Of a stretch of 64,000 nucleotides of DNA, positions 34,438 to 44,482 are shown piece after piece. The translations under genes were made by a program, and so were the position numbers. The first letter of the stretch is position 1. The number at the start of each line of letters is the position of its first letter. Source of the stretch: Alistipes sp. (GTDB taxonomy: Bacteria; Bacteroidota; Bacteroidia; Bacteroidales; Rikenellaceae); assembly GCA_022511345.1 (NCBI GenBank), contig JAFLRR010000002.1:62001-126000 (forward strand), given 5' to 3'. The notes beneath the pieces are model-generated. The model worked only from the letters and a program-made list of their open reading frames with translations, did no database searches and had not been told where the DNA came from.

Positions 34438-34692
34438 ATGGAAAGAAATCTTAGAAAAGAGCGTATCGGAGTGGTAGTCAGCACCAAGATGGAGAAAACC
34501 ATCGTCGTGGCCGTGGCCCGCAAGGTCAAGCATCCGATTTACGGCAAGTTCGTCAACAAGACGACCAAGTTCGTAGCCGAGTGCACGGACGATAGCATCA
34601 AGGACGGCGATACCGTGCGTATCATGGAGACTCGTCCTCTGAGCAAGACGAAGCGTTGGAGATTAGTACAAATCATTGAAAGAGCCAAGTAG
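34438..34692 (+). CDS. rpsQ: 30S ribosomal protein S17
   Basis: This 84-residue OB-fold protein opens [20 protein letters not shown]. '[20 protein letters not shown]' is the conserved end of the family. Confidence 0.97.
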   Translation: MERNLRKERIGVVVSTKMEKTIVVAVARKVKHPIYGKFVNKTTKFVAECTDDSIKDGDTVRIMETRPLSKTKRWRLVQIIERAK

Positions 34693-34694
34693 TT

Positions 34695-35060
34695 ATGATA
34701 CAGCAGGAAAGTAGACTCGTAGTAGCCGACAACAGCGGTGCGAAGGAGGTTCTTTGCATCCGTGTTCTGGGCGGCACGAAGCGCCGCTACGCCTCAATCG
34801 GCGACAAAATCGTGGTGGCTGTCAAGAGCGCCACTCCCTCGGGCGATGTCAAGAAGGGTGCGGTATCGAAGGCTGTGGTGGTCAGAACGACTAAGGAGAT
34901 AAGGCGTGCGAACGGTTCTTATATCCGATTCGACGACAACGCCGTAGTTCTTCTGAATAATCAGGGCGAAATGCGCGGTACCCGCATATTCGGTCCCGTA
35001 GCTCGCGAGCTGCGCGACCAGTATATGAAGATCATTTCGCTGGCGCCCGAAGTGTTGTAA
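34695..35060 (+). CDS. rplN: 50S ribosomal protein L14
   Basis: This 121-residue protein of the 30S-50S interface starts [20 protein letters not shown] and ends '[20 protein letters not shown]'. It starts 2 bp after rpsQ. Confidence 0.98.
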   Translation: MIQQESRLVVADNSGAKEVLCIRVLGGTKRRYASIGDKIVVAVKSATPSGDVKKGAVSKAVVVRTTKEIRRANGSYIRFDDNAVVLLNNQGEMRGTRIFGPVARELRDQYMKIISLAPEVL

Positions 35061-35080
35061 TATTAAAAACAGAAGAAGAT

Positions 35081-35404
35081 ATGTCAGTGAAATTGCATAT
35101 TAAGAAAGGGGATACGGTTTACGTCAACGCCGGCGACAACAAGGGCCGTCAGGGCAAAGTCCTGAAGGTCGACGTCGCCAAGCGTCGCGCAATCGTCGAG
35201 GGCGTCAATCTGAACAAGAAGGCGACCAAGCCCAATGCGCAGAATCCTCAGGGAGGTATCGTCGAGCAGGAGGCTCCGATTCATATCTCCAACTTGCAGG
35301 TAATCGACCCCAAGAGCGGTAAGCCGACCAGAGTGGGCCGCAAGACCGATGCAAATGGTAAATTAGTTCGTTACGCTAAAAAGTCAGGGGAGGAGATCAA
35401 ATAA
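35081..35404 (+). CDS. rplX: 50S ribosomal protein L24
   Basis: This 107-residue assembly-initiator protein has a KOW motif ('[20 protein letters not shown]'). Its stop codon overlaps the rplE start by one base (TAATG). Confidence 0.97.
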   Translation: MSVKLHIKKGDTVYVNAGDNKGRQGKVLKVDVAKRRAIVEGVNLNKKATKPNAQNPQGGIVEQEAPIHISNLQVIDPKSGKPTRVGRKTDANGKLVRYAKKSGEEIK

Positions 35405-35970
35405 TGGCAGCTTATATTCCTACGCTCAAGACCGTTTACAAGGAGCGCATTACCGCCGCTCTCATGAAGGAGTTCGGTTACGGCAGCATCATGGAGTGCC
35501 CGAAACTCGAGAAGATCGTAATCAACCAGGGTATGGGCCAGGCTGTAGCCGACAAGAAGCTCATCGACGTGGCACAGGAGGAGCTGACTCTCATCGCAGG
35601 TCAGAAGGCCGTTCAGACCAAGTCCCGCAAGGACATCTCCAACTTCAAGCTGCGCAAGGGTATGCCCATCGGCGTTCGCGTGACTCTGCGTGCAAACCGC
35701 ATGTACGAGTTCCTGGAGCGTCTGATCGCTGTGGCTCTGCCCCGTATCCGCGACTTCAAGGGTATCAACGAGAAGTTCGACGGCCAGGGTAACTACACCC
35801 TCGGTATCACCGAGCAGATTATCTTCCCGGAAATCGATATCGACAAGATCACCAAGATTTTCGGTATGGAGATTACCTTCGTAACCACGGCCAAGACCGA
35901 CGAGGAGGCCTATGCGCTTCTGCGTGAGTTCGGTCTGCCCTTCAAAAACGCTAAAAAGAACAACCAATAA
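35404..35970 (+). CDS. rplE: 50S ribosomal protein L5
   Basis: This 188-residue protein binds 5S rRNA. It has '[20 protein letters not shown]' and '[20 protein letters not shown]'. It is translationally coupled to rplX. Confidence 0.98.
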   Translation: MAAYIPTLKTVYKERITAALMKEFGYGSIMECPKLEKIVINQGMGQAVADKKLIDVAQEELTLIAGQKAVQTKSRKDISNFKLRKGMPIGVRVTLRANRMYEFLERLIAVALPRIRDFKGINEKFDGQGNYTLGITEQIIFPEIDIDKITKIFGMEITFVTTAKTDEEAYALLREFGLPFKNAKKNNQ

Positions 35971-35973
35971 GCT

Positions 35974-36270
35974 ATGGCAAAAGAGTCGATGAAAGCGCGC
36001 GAGGTTAAGCGCGCGAAACTCGCGAAGCGCTATCAGCACAAGCGCGAGGAGATTGCCGCAAAGGTTAAGAGCGGCGAGATGGACCATGAGGAGGCGTGGA
36101 TTGCACTGTCGAAGCTGCCCCGCAACTCGAACCCCATCCGCCAGCACAACCGTTGCAAGCTGACGGGTCGTCCCAAGGGATACATGCGTCAGTTCGGTCT
36201 CAGCCGTATCCAGTTCCGTGAGATGGCATCGAAGGGACTGATCCCCGGCGTGACCAAGGCAAGCTGGTAA
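35974..36270 (+). CDS. rpsN: 30S ribosomal protein S14 (zinc-free type)
   Basis: This 98-residue S14 is of the long C-minus form: no CxxC zinc ribbon is present, and the end is '[20 protein letters not shown]'. It is followed by a 519-bp non-coding gap before rpsH, unlike in most bacteria, where the two genes are nearly adjacent. Confidence 0.97.
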   Translation: MAKESMKAREVKRAKLAKRYQHKREEIAAKVKSGEMDHEEAWIALSKLPRNSNPIRQHNRCKLTGRPKGYMRQFGLSRIQFREMASKGLIPGVTKASW

Positions 36271-36789
36271 GGTTTAGCGACGTGCGGGCCTTTTGCGGGT
36301 CCGCACATCGCCTCGAGGATTCGGTCTTTGAGGGTGCTCAGCGACAGGGTGCCCGTTGTGACGAGCCGAGTCCCATAGAGGTTCGGATTGGAGTAGAGCC
36401 CGCCCGAATGTCGGAGAAAGTGCCGCCGCAAGCGGTAACTTTCCGACGGCCGGAGGCACGAAATAATCGGAGCCTTGTGTGAAGCCCTCGCTTCGTGCGG
36501 CATCTCCGCGCGGAACGTGATGAAGGGTGGCGTTTCACACGGAACATGTCGGTCGCGAAGTTGTTGTGCGCCGGCATTTCCGTTTGACGGATGCCGCAAT
36601 TCGGGGGCGGATGCACCCGCGGGGACCGGTCGGGAGGAGGTGGAATGGGTTAAACCTCTAAAAATTACGATGGTTCCTGTGCGTATTTTGAAAAATTATG
36701 CTTATATTTGCGCGCTTTATGCCCCGCGCGCGTGCGGGACGTGAGGCGAAAAAAAGAAAAAAACAGATTAACTTAACTTCTAATTCATT
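36271..36789 (+). other. 519-bp structured non-coding gap between rpsN and rpsH
   Basis: No open frame here looks real. Several strong hairpins are present. 36282-36290 pairs with 36298-36306 right after rpsN. An extended stem joins 36410-36414, 36417-36421 and 36423-36426 to 36443-36447, 36438-36442 and 36432-36435. GTGTGAAGCC (36477-36486) pairs with GGC and TTCACAC (36529-36531, 36534-36540). CGGCAT/ATGCCG with inner CCGT/ACGG lies near 36571-36596. The gap ends with a promoter-like element. It may be a terminator or attenuator plus leader, or a separate small RNA. Confidence 0.5.
36703..36710 (+). promoter_or_regulatory. -7 element before rpsH (internal spc promoter)
   Basis: TATATTTG is a full consensus match 80 bp before the rpsH ATG, so the genes from rpsH to rplQ may have their own promoter. 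Confidence 0.6.
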
Positions 36790-37188
36790 ATGACAGACCC
36801 TATTGCAGATTTTCTTACGAGGGTTCGTAACGCGGTGAAAGCCAATCACAAGGTGGTTGAAGCTCCCGCATCCAAAATCAAGAAGGAGATAACCAAGATT
36901 CTCTATGAGCAGGGTTATATCCTCGCCTACAAGTTCGACACGGACGAGAAAGGTCACCCGACCATCAAAATCGCTCTGAAGTGGAACGCCGAGACCAAGA
37001 CCAATGCCATCAAGAACCTGAAGCGCGTCAGCCGCCCCGGTCTGCGCCGCTACTCGTCGGTGGCCGACATGCCCCGCGTGCTCAACGGTCTGGGTATCGC
37101 AATCGTTTCGACGTCGAAAGGTATCATGACCGACGCTCAGGCTCGCCGCGAGAATGTCGGTGGCGAGATTCTCTGCTACGTCTACTAA
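36790..37188 (+). CDS. rpsH: 30S ribosomal protein S8
   Basis: This 132-residue protein starts [19 protein letters not shown] and ends with the conserved 'GGEILCYVY'. In E. coli S8 represses the spc operon; here the structured gap and promoter just upstream would be the place for such control. Confidence 0.98.
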   Translation: MTDPIADFLTRVRNAVKANHKVVEAPASKIKKEITKILYEQGYILAYKFDTDEKGHPTIKIALKWNAETKTNAIKNLKRVSRPGLRRYSSVADMPRVLNGLGIAIVSTSKGIMTDAQARRENVGGEILCYVY

Positions 37189-37221
37189 TCGGAAAAACAA
37201 ACATTAAAAAAGAGATTTACA

Positions 37222-37809
37222 ATGTCAAGAATCGGTAAATTACCTGTAAACTTACCCGCCGGCGTGACCGTTGAGGTGCTCCCCGGCAATGTGGTAAGCG
37301 TTAAAGGGCCTCTCGGAACTCTGAGCCAGAAGGTTGACTCGGATATCAAAGTCGAGGTCGGCACGCATACCGACATACACACGGGCAAGGATATCCCGGC
37401 AGTCATCGTGACCCGTCCCACGGACCAGCCCCGTCACCGTTCGCTCCACGGCCTCTACCGTGCGCTGATCAACAACATGGTCGTAGGCGTGTCGAAGGGC
37501 TACGAAATCAAGCAGGAGCTGGTAGGTGTCGGCTTCAAGGCCGAGGTCAAGGGAAACATCATCGAGATGAGCCTTGGTTACTCGCACGACATTCATGTGA
37601 TGCTCCCCGCCGAGGTTACCGCAACGGCCGTTACGGAGAAGAAGGGAAACCCCATCTTAACGCTCAAGAGCATCGACAAGCAGCTCGTGGGACAGGTGGC
37701 AGCCAAGATCCGCTCGCTGCGCAAGCCCGAACCGTACAAGGGCAAGGGTATCAAGTTCGTAGGCGAACAGCTGCGTCGCAAGGCCGGCAAGTCCGCAGGT
37801 GCTAAATAG
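37222..37809 (+). CDS. rplF: 50S ribosomal protein L6
   Basis: This 195-residue protein of the factor-binding region has two similar domains. It opens MSRIGKLPVNLPAGVTVEVL and ends 'PEPYKGKGIKFVGEQLRRKAGK' (shown in family form, residues ~168-190). Confidence 0.97.
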   Translation: MSRIGKLPVNLPAGVTVEVLPGNVVSVKGPLGTLSQKVDSDIKVEVGTHTDIHTGKDIPAVIVTRPTDQPRHRSLHGLYRALINNMVVGVSKGYEIKQELVGVGFKAEVKGNIIEMSLGYSHDIHVMLPAEVTATAVTEKKGNPILTLKSIDKQLVGQVAAKIRSLRKPEPYKGKGIKFVGEQLRRKAGKSAGAK

Positions 37810-37828
37810 TTAAAAACAGACTGAAGAT

Positions 37829-38191
37829 ATGTCACTCAACAAGATAGAAAGAAGAGCGAGAATCAAGATGCGCATCCGCAAGATTGTCAGCGGAACGGCA
37901 TCCCAGCCTCGCATGACTGTGTTCCGCAGCAACAAGCAGATCTACGTGCAGTTCATCGACGATCTGGCCGGCGTAACGCTCGCTACGGCCTCGTCGCTTG
38001 ACAAGGAGGTTGCCGAGGCAGCTGCAGGCAAGACCAAGAGCGAAGTTGCAGCTCTGGTAGGCAAGCTGGCCGCCGAGCGCGCAGCAGCTAAGGGTATCGC
38101 AACGGTCGCATTCGACCGCAACGGTTACCTCTATCACGGACGTGTAAAAGTTTTGGCCGACGCCGCACGCGAAGGCGGTCTTAAATTCTAA
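37829..38191 (+). CDS. rplR: 50S ribosomal protein L18
   Basis: This 120-residue protein binds 5S rRNA. It has '[20 protein letters not shown]' and the C-terminal '[20 protein letters not shown]'. Confidence 0.97.
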   Translation: MSLNKIERRARIKMRIRKIVSGTASQPRMTVFRSNKQIYVQFIDDLAGVTLATASSLDKEVAEAAAGKTKSEVAALVGKLAAERAAAKGIATVAFDRNGYLYHGRVKVLADAAREGGLKF

Positions 38192-38197
38192 GCGATT

Positions 38198-38719
38198 ATG
38201 GCAAATACGAATGTAAAGAAAGTACGTACGAGCGACCTTGGCGAACTCAAGGACAAGCTCGTGAGCATTCAGCGCGTAACGAAGGTGACCAAGGGCGGTC
38301 GCACTTTCACTTTCGCGGCAATCGTGGTCGTCGGTAACGAAAACGGCATCGTCGGTTACGGTCTTGGCAAGGCGTCGGAGGTTCAGGCCGCCGTCGCAAA
38401 GGGCATCGAGGATGCGAAGAAGAACCTGGTGAAGGTGCCCGTAATCAACGGTACCATTCCCCACAAGCAGGAGATGCGATTCGGCGGTTCGCTGGTTATG
38501 ATTCGTCCGGCCGCTCCCGGTACGGGTATCATCGCCGGCGGTGCAATGCGTGCCGTTCTGGAGTCGGTCGGCATCAAGAACGTGCTGGCTAAGAGCAAGG
38601 GCTCGTCGAACCCCCACAACCTGGTTAAGGCTACGGTCGGCGCTCTGTGCGAGCTGCGCGACGCGGCAAGCGTGGCACAGGTTCGCGGCATCTCGATGAG
38701 CAAGGTGTTTAACGGTTGA
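38198..38719 (+). CDS. rpsE: 30S ribosomal protein S5
   Basis: This 173-residue fidelity protein has a double-stranded RNA-binding-like N-terminal domain ('[20 protein letters not shown]') and the S5 C-terminal domain. It starts 6 bp after rplR. Confidence 0.98.
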   Translation: MANTNVKKVRTSDLGELKDKLVSIQRVTKVTKGGRTFTFAAIVVVGNENGIVGYGLGKASEVQAAVAKGIEDAKKNLVKVPVINGTIPHKQEMRFGGSLVMIRPAAPGTGIIAGGAMRAVLESVGIKNVLAKSKGSSNPHNLVKATVGALCELRDAASVAQVRGISMSKVFNG

Positions 38720-38734
38720 TTTTTCTGAGAAACA

Positions 38735-38917
38735 ATGGCAAAATTGAAGATTACGCAGGTCCGTAGCCGCATAGGCGCTACCGACCGTCAGTGCAAAAAC
38801 CTCGATGCTCTGGGCCTGAAGAAGATTAACCAGAGCGTGGAGCACGAAGATTCGGCTGTCATCAAGGGCATGCTGGTTCGTGTGAAGCACCTCGTAAGTG
38901 TCGAGGAGGTAAAATAA
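38735..38917 (+). CDS. rpmD: 50S ribosomal protein L30
   Basis: This 60-residue protein starts [15 protein letters not shown], with '[19 protein letters not shown]' following. It lies between rpsE and rplO as usual. Confidence 0.96.
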   Translation: MAKLKITQVRSRIGATDRQCKNLDALGLKKINQSVEHEDSAVIKGMLVRVKHLVSVEEVK

Positions 38918-38944
38918 GTTGAACCTATTATCAAGTAATAAACG

Positions 38945-39391
38945 ATGGAACTCAATAATCTGAAACCCGCAAAGGGTTCTACGCACCACGACAAGCGCGT
39001 GGGTCGCGGCGCAGGTTCGGGTCACGGCGGCTATTCGACTCGCGGTAACAAGGGTGCTCAGTCCCGTTCGGGATACTCCCGCAAGCTGGGATTCGAGGGC
39101 GGCCAGATGCCTCTGCAGCGCCGACTTCCGAAATTCGGCTTCACCAACCTCAAGAGAGTGGAGTACAAGCCTATAAACCTGTCGACTCTCGAGACTCTGG
39201 CAGCCGACAAGCAGATTTCGGTTATCGACGTCGAGGCTCTGATCTCCGCAGGATTCGTCTCGTCGAAGGACAAGGTGAAGATTCTCGGCAACGGCAGCCT
39301 TTCGCGTGCGCTCACCGTCAAGGCTCACGCGTTCTCGAAGAGTGCCGAGGCAGCCGTAGCGGCAGCCGGAGGTTCGACCGAGAAACTCTAA
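38945..39391 (+). CDS. rplO: 50S ribosomal protein L15
   Basis: This 148-residue protein has the glycine-rich basic N-terminal part ('RVGRGAGSGHGGYSTRGNKG') and 'LQRRLPKFGF', typical of L15. secY follows at 22 bp. Confidence 0.97.
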   Translation: MELNNLKPAKGSTHHDKRVGRGAGSGHGGYSTRGNKGAQSRSGYSRKLGFEGGQMPLQRRLPKFGFTNLKRVEYKPINLSTLETLAADKQISVIDVEALISAGFVSSKDKVKILGNGSLSRALTVKAHAFSKSAEAAVAAAGGSTEKL

Positions 39392-39413
39392 ACCACGTTA
39401 AGAATCGAAAATT

Positions 39414-40814
39414 ATGAATCAGTATCTTATAGTTGGTATCGTCTTTTTGGTGATTATCGCTCTTTTGGCGACCAACAAGAAACTTGTCGACACGCTCAAG
39501 AATATTTCGAAGATAGAAGAGCTTCGCAAGCGTATACTCTATACGCTCGGTCTGCTTCTGATTTATCGCTTGGGCAGCTTTGTGGTAATCCCGGGCATCG
39601 ACCCCACGGCTCTGGCCGAGGGTTCGCGCTTCGCTAACCAGCTAGAGGGCAACGGTCTGCTGGGCCTGTTGAACGTCTTCTCCGGAGGCGCGTTCGGCAA
39701 CGCGGCAATCTTCGCTCTCGGCGTGATGCCCTACATCACCGCTTCGATTATCATCCAGCTGGCGGGCATAATGATTCCCGCCGTGCAGCGGATGCAGAAG
39801 GAGGGTGAGAGCGGACGCCGCAAAATGAACCAGTGGACACGTCTGTTGACCATTCTCGTTCTGGTTCTTCAGGGTCCGGCCTACATGGCCAACCTGAACC
39901 ACATGTCGCCCGAGGCCTGCGCTTTGGGTCTGAACTGGTGCCACGGTGCCCAGGCATTGTTCTATGCCTACACCACCGTAATCCTCATTGCAGGAACCAT
40001 GTTCATCATGTGGCTGGGCGAGAAGATTACGGACAAAGGTATCGGAAACGGCATTTCGCTGATAATCATGATCGGTATCGTGGCACGTCTGCCCCATGCC
40101 CTGCTCGCCGAGGTCAGCGCCCGTCTGGGCACCTCGACCGGTAGCGTAATCATGATTGTCGTCGAACTGGTGCTTCTGTTCCTCGTATTCATGGCTACGA
40201 TAGCCGTGGTGCAGGCAGTCCGCAAGGTTCCCGTTCAGTACGCTAAGCGTATCGTGGGCAACAAGCAGTACGGCGGCGTTCGCCAGTACGTACCGCTCAA
40301 GATGAACGCGGCGAACGTCATGCCTATCATCTTCGCTCAGGCACTGATGTTCATACCGATGCTCTTCACCTCCGTGGCGCCGGGCTTTGCCGGAGCCTTC
40401 TCGTCGGTTACGGGCTTCTGGTACAACTTTACGCTTGCGGTGCTGGTAATCGCCTTCACCTATTTCTATACGGCGATTATCATCAATCCTCAAATGATGG
40501 CTGACGATATGAAACGCAACGGCGGCTTTATCCCTGGTGTCAAGCCGGGCAAGCAGACCGTGAACTATATCGACACCATCATGACGAGAATCACCCTCCC
40601 GGGTTCGGTGTTCCTCGCAATCGTGGCCATTCTGCCGGCGCTTGCGATGCGATTCCTGAACATCCAGCAGTCGTTCGCCTACTTCTACGGCGGTACGTCG
40701 CTGCTGATTATGGTCGGTGTGATACTCGACACTCTGAAGCAGATAGAGAGCCACCTTCTGAATCGTCACTACGACGGTCTGATGAAGACCGGACGCATTC
40801 AGGGCCGCTACTAA
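39414..40814 (+). CDS. secY: Preprotein translocase subunit SecY
   Basis: This 466-residue channel protein of the Sec translocon has ten predicted membrane helices. It has the plug and first-helix region with 'YRLGSFVVIPGIDPTAL', a second conserved block ending 'GVMPYITASIIIQLAG', and cytoplasmic loops with 'GGFIPGVKPGKQT'. Its place after rplO and before map is the usual one. Confidence 0.97.
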   Translation: MNQYLIVGIVFLVIIALLATNKKLVDTLKNISKIEELRKRILYTLGLLLIYRLGSFVVIPGIDPTALAEGSRFANQLEGNGLLGLLNVFSGGAFGNAAIFALGVMPYITASIIIQLAGIMIPAVQRMQKEGESGRRKMNQWTRLLTILVLVLQGPAYMANLNHMSPEACALGLNWCHGAQALFYAYTTVILIAGTMFIMWLGEKITDKGIGNGISLIIMIGIVARLPHALLAEVSARLGTSTGSVIMIVVELVLLFLVFMATIAVVQAVRKVPVQYAKRIVGNKQYGGVRQYVPLKMNAANVMPIIFAQALMFIPMLFTSVAPGFAGAFSSVTGFWYNFTLAVLVIAFTYFYTAIIINPQMMADDMKRNGGFIPGVKPGKQTVNYIDTIMTRITLPGSVFLAIVAILPALAMRFLNIQQSFAYFYGGTSLLIMVGVILDTLKQIESHLLNRHYDGLMKTGRIQGRY

Positions 40815-40841
40815 AATGTTTTGTTCGAGTCGATAGATACG

Positions 40842-41618
40842 ATGATATATCTGAAAACCGATGAAGAGATAGAGTTGCTTCGCGAGAACAATATTCTCGT
40901 GAGCCGCACTCTGGCCGAGGTGGGACGACACCTCCGTCCGGGTGTGACTACGCGCGAGCTGGATAAAATCGCCGAAGATTTCATCCGCTCGCACGGTGCG
41001 ACTCCCGCCTTCCTCGGTTACGAGGGCTATCCGGCGACGGCCTGCATATCGGTCAACGAGCAGGTCGTCCACGGAATACCTTCGGACTATGTTGTCAAGG
41101 AGGGCGATATAGTGTCGGTCGATATGGGTACGTTTATGAAGGGGTTTGTTGGTGATTCGGCATATACGTTTGCCGTGGGAGAGGTGTCGGACGAAGCACG
41201 ACAGCTCATGGAGGTCACCAAAGAGGCTCTTTATAGGGGTACGGCACAGGCAAAGGCCGGGAATCGCGTGGGCGACATATCGGCGGCCGTGCAGGAATAT
41301 GCCGAATCTTTCGGCTACGGCGTGGTGCGCGAACTCGAAGGACACGGTCTCGGCCGCAAGATGCACGAGGCGCCCGGTGTCCCGAACTACGGCGCACGCG
41401 GCAGAGGTCCGCTCCTCAAAGAGGGAATGGTCATCTGCATCGAGCCGATGATTACTATGGGCGACAAGGCTGTCGTCTTCGAAAGAGACGGATGGACGGT
41501 CCGCACGCGCGACAGAAAGCCGGCTGCGCACTACGAGTTCGCAGTGGCGATACGCAAGGGCGGCCCCGACATTCTGACGGATTTCAGCATCATCGAAGAG
41601 GCGATAAAGGCAAATTAA
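40842..41618 (+). CDS. map: Methionine aminopeptidase, type I
   Basis: This 258-residue metalloenzyme removes initiator Met. The metal ligands are in 'DIVSVDMGTFMKGFVGDSAYTF' (two Asp, shown in family form), 'LEGHGLGRKMHE' (His), 'CIEPMI' (Glu) and 'AHYEFAVAI' (Glu). The ATG at 40842 gives the family's MIYLKTDEEIELL start; an in-frame TTG at 40821 adds only seven unlikely residues. infA starts 22 bp later. Confidence 0.95.
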   Translation: MIYLKTDEEIELLRENNILVSRTLAEVGRHLRPGVTTRELDKIAEDFIRSHGATPAFLGYEGYPATACISVNEQVVHGIPSDYVVKEGDIVSVDMGTFMKGFVGDSAYTFAVGEVSDEARQLMEVTKEALYRGTAQAKAGNRVGDISAAVQEYAESFGYGVVRELEGHGLGRKMHEAPGVPNYGARGRGPLLKEGMVICIEPMITMGDKAVVFERDGWTVRTRDRKPAAHYEFAVAIRKGGPDILTDFSIIEEAIKAN

Positions 41619-41640
41619 CAAGTAAGTACACGAAGACTCT

Positions 41641-41859
41641 ATGGCAAAACAGACTGCTATCGAAAGGGACGGGACGATAATCGAGGCGCTGTCCAACGCG
41701 ATGTTCCGCGTCGAGCTGGACAACGGCCACGTTATCACGGCCCATATCTCCGGAAAGATGAGAATGCACTACATCAAGATTCTTCCCGGCGATAAAGTTA
41801 AGGTGGAGATGACGCCCTACGACTTGAGCAAGGGGCGCATATCCTTCAGGTACAAATAA
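41641..41859 (+). CDS. infA: Translation initiation factor IF-1
   Basis: This 72-residue S1/OB-fold protein opens [20 protein letters not shown] and ends '[14 protein letters not shown]', which is the full family length. Confidence 0.97.
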   Translation: MAKQTAIERDGTIIEALSNAMFRVELDNGHVITAHISGKMRMHYIKILPGDKVKVEMTPYDLSKGRISFRYK

Positions 41860-41879
41860 CCGAAACCATTTCAAGAGTT

Positions 41880-41996
41880 ATGAAAGTAAAAGCTTCGATT
41901 AAAAAGCGTAGCGAAGATTGCAAGATCGTTAAGCGTAAGGGCAAGCTCTACGTGATCTGCAAGAAGAATCCCAAGTTCAAGATGCGTCAGGGATAA
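41880..41996 (+). CDS. rpmJ: 50S ribosomal protein L36
   Basis: This 38-residue protein ([20 protein letters not shown] at the start) has Cys14 and Cys27. The C-terminal part of the ribbon is [10 protein letters not shown], so the third Cys and the His of the classical zinc ribbon are lacking. It lies between infA and rpsM, the standard place. Confidence 0.95.
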   Translation: MKVKASIKKRSEDCKIVKRKGKLYVICKKNPKFKMRQG

Positions 41997-42027
41997 TTTA
42001 ACCTTTAACTAAAGAAAACAGAATTTT

Positions 42028-42408
42028 ATGGCACGTATAGTCGGTGTAGATTTACCGAAAAACAAGAGAGGCGAGATAGGTCTGACCTATATCTACGGCA
42101 TAGGTCGCTCGACGGCTCGCCGCATTCTCGACGAGGCCGGCATCAGCTACGACCTCAAAGTACAGGACTGGACTGACGCGCAGGTCGGCGCGATTCGTTC
42201 GACCATTGCCGATATGGGCATCAAGGTCGAGGGCGAGTGCCGCTCGGTCGTACAGTTGAACATCAAGCGTCTGATGGATATCGGCTGCTACCGCGGCATC
42301 CGTCACCGTCTGGGTCTTCCGGTTCGCGGACAGAGCACCAAGAACAACGCCCGCACTCGCAAGGGCCGCAAGAAGACCGTAGCGAACAAGAAAAAGGCAA
42401 CCAAGTAA
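42028..42408 (+). CDS. rpsM: 30S ribosomal protein S13
   Basis: This 126-residue protein makes head bridges to the 50S subunit. It opens [20 protein letters not shown] and has the basic tail '[17 protein letters not shown]', which reaches the P-site tRNA. Confidence 0.97.
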   Translation: MARIVGVDLPKNKRGEIGLTYIYGIGRSTARRILDEAGISYDLKVQDWTDAQVGAIRSTIADMGIKVEGECRSVVQLNIKRLMDIGCYRGIRHRLGLPVRGQSTKNNARTRKGRKKTVANKKKATK

Positions 42409-42421
42409 CGTATAGAGAGTT

Positions 42422-42808
42422 ATGGCAAAGAAAACGACAGTAAAGAAGAAGGTCGTCAAGGTTGGTGTACAGGGCAATGCCTATGTTCACTCGACGTTTA
42501 ACAACGTTATCGTGACCCTTACCAACGAATCGGGTGAGGTCATCAGCTGGTCGTCGGCCGGCAAGATGGGCTTCCGCGGTTCGAAGAAGAATACTCCCTA
42601 TGCTGCACAGACGGCTGCTGCAGATTGCGCCAAGGTGGCTTACGACATGGGTCTGCGCAAGGTCAAGGTCTATGTCAAGGGTCCGGGTGCCGGCCGTGAG
42701 TCGGCTGTTCGTACCATCCATGGTGCCGGAATCGAGGTTACCGAGATTATCGACGTAACGCCGATGCCGCACAACGGATGCCGCGCTCCCAACCGCCGTC
42801 GCGTATAA
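42422..42808 (+). CDS. rpsK: 30S ribosomal protein S11
   Basis: This 128-residue platform protein has '[20 protein letters not shown]' and ends '[18 protein letters not shown]'. The Asn-Gly pair that becomes isoaspartate in other species is present (HNGCR). Confidence 0.98.
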   Translation: MAKKTTVKKKVVKVGVQGNAYVHSTFNNVIVTLTNESGEVISWSSAGKMGFRGSKKNTPYAAQTAAADCAKVAYDMGLRKVKVYVKGPGAGRESAVRTIHGAGIEVTEIIDVTPMPHNGCRAPNRRRV

Positions 42809-42853
42809 TTCGGAGCGTAAGCAGACAGTCAATGATTAAAAAAAGTTAAAGCA

Positions 42854-43462
42854 ATGGGAAAATACATAGGACCAAAATCGAAAATCGCCCGCAAATTCGG
42901 CGAGGCTATTTATGGTGCGGACAAGGTGCTCGAGAAGAGAAATTACCCTCCCGGACAGCACGGCCCGGCACGCAAACGCAAGAAGGTGTCGGAGTATGGC
43001 ACCCAGTTGAATGAGAAGCAGAAGGCAAAATATACCTACGGACTGCTCGAGAAGCAGTTCTCGCGCACGTATGAGATTGCAGCCCGCATGGGCGGAATCA
43101 CGGGCGAGAACCTGCTCAAGCTGCTCGAGGGCCGTCTGGACAATGTGGTTTACCGTCTGGGCATAGCTCCCACGCGCGCTGCTGCCCGCCAGCTGGTTTC
43201 GCACCGTCACATCTGCGTAAACGGCAAGCCGGTAAACATCCCTTCGTACTCGCTTCGTGCCGGCGATATAGTCTCGGTTCGCGAGAAGTCCAAGTCGCTC
43301 GAGGTTATCACCGAGTCTCTGTCGGGTGCCGGCCGCAGCCGTTACTCGTGGCTCGAGTGGGATGCAGCTTCGATGAGCGGCAAGTTCATGCAGTACCCCG
43401 AACGCGAAGATATTCCCGAGAATATCAAGGAGCAGCTCATCGTCGAGTTGTATTCGAAGTAG
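42854..43462 (+). CDS. rpsD: 30S ribosomal protein S4
   Basis: This 202-residue assembly-initiator protein has an S4 RNA-binding domain at about 93-155 ('[20 protein letters not shown]'). The N-terminal zinc cysteines of some S4 proteins are absent, as is common in this phylum. Confidence 0.97.
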   Translation: MGKYIGPKSKIARKFGEAIYGADKVLEKRNYPPGQHGPARKRKKVSEYGTQLNEKQKAKYTYGLLEKQFSRTYEIAARMGGITGENLLKLLEGRLDNVVYRLGIAPTRAAARQLVSHRHICVNGKPVNIPSYSLRAGDIVSVREKSKSLEVITESLSGAGRSRYSWLEWDAASMSGKFMQYPEREDIPENIKEQLIVELYSK

Positions 43463-43486
43463 TAATTAAACAACAGATTCAATATT

Positions 43487-44479
43487 ATGGCAATATTAGC
43501 ATTCCAGAAACCTGAAAAGGTTATCATGCTCGAATCCACTTCGTCGTTCGGCCGCTTTGAATTCCGACCGCTGGAGCCCGGTTTCGGCATGACCGTCGGC
43601 AACGCCCTGCGTCGCATATTGCTCTCCTCGCTGGAGGGTTATGCGATTACGACGGTGAAGGTTGCCGGAGTCGACCATGAGTTTGCCGCAGTGAACGGGG
43701 TAATGGAGGGTATGATCGATATCATCCTCAAGCTTAAGCAGATACGCTTTATCCGCACGGTCGACAACCAGGATGCGGAGAAGGTCATGGTCAACGTGGC
43801 CGGCGTAACCGAGCTGACGGCGGGATATATCTCCAACTACCTTTCGTCCTTCAAGGTTCTCAATCCCGATTTGGTGATTTGCCATCTCGCGCCGGGTACC
43901 AAGATGCAGATGACGCTGACCATCGGCAAGGGCCGCGGCTATGTTCCCGCCGAGGAGAACAAGCCCGCCGACTGCGAGTTCGGCACGCTGCCCGTCGACT
44001 CGATTCATACTCCCATCAAGAATGTGAAGTATACGGTCGAGAACTACCGCGTCGAGCAGAAGACCGACTACGAGAAGCTGAACATCGAAATCACCACCGA
44101 CGGGTCGATTCACCCCAAGGATGCTCTCAAGGAGGCTGCCAAGATTCTCATTCAGCACTTCATGCTCTTCTCCGACGAGAAGATCACGCTGAACATCGAA
44201 GAGGCCGGCACCACCGAAGAGTTCGACGAGGATGTTCTGCACATGCGTCAACTTCTGAAGACCAAGCTGTCGGAGCAGGATTTGAGCGTTCGGGCGTTGA
44301 ACTGCCTCAAGGCTGCCGATGTAGACACGGTCGGAGACCTGGTTCGCCTGAATCGCAACGACCTGTTGAAATTCCGCAACTTCGGCAAGAAATCGCTGAC
44401 GGAACTGGACGAGCTTTTGGCGTCGCTCAATCTGAAGTTCGGCATGGACGTATCTATCTACAAACTTGATAAAGACTAA
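43487..44479 (+). CDS. rpoA: RNA polymerase alpha subunit
   Basis: This 330-residue protein has the N-terminal dimerization domain ('[20 protein letters not shown]') and the C-terminal helix-hairpin-helix domain that binds UP elements and activators ('[20 protein letters not shown]', then '[17 protein letters not shown]'). It is coupled to rplQ with a 3-bp gap. Confidence 0.98.
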   Translation: MAILAFQKPEKVIMLESTSSFGRFEFRPLEPGFGMTVGNALRRILLSSLEGYAITTVKVAGVDHEFAAVNGVMEGMIDIILKLKQIRFIRTVDNQDAEKVMVNVAGVTELTAGYISNYLSSFKVLNPDLVICHLAPGTKMQMTLTIGKGRGYVPAEENKPADCEFGTLPVDSIHTPIKNVKYTVENYRVEQKTDYEKLNIEITTDGSIHPKDALKEAAKILIQHFMLFSDEKITLNIEEAGTTEEFDEDVLHMRQLLKTKLSEQDLSVRALNCLKAADVDTVGDLVRLNRNDLLKFRNFGKKSLTELDELLASLNLKFGMDVSIYKLDKD

Positions 44480-44482
44480 CTT

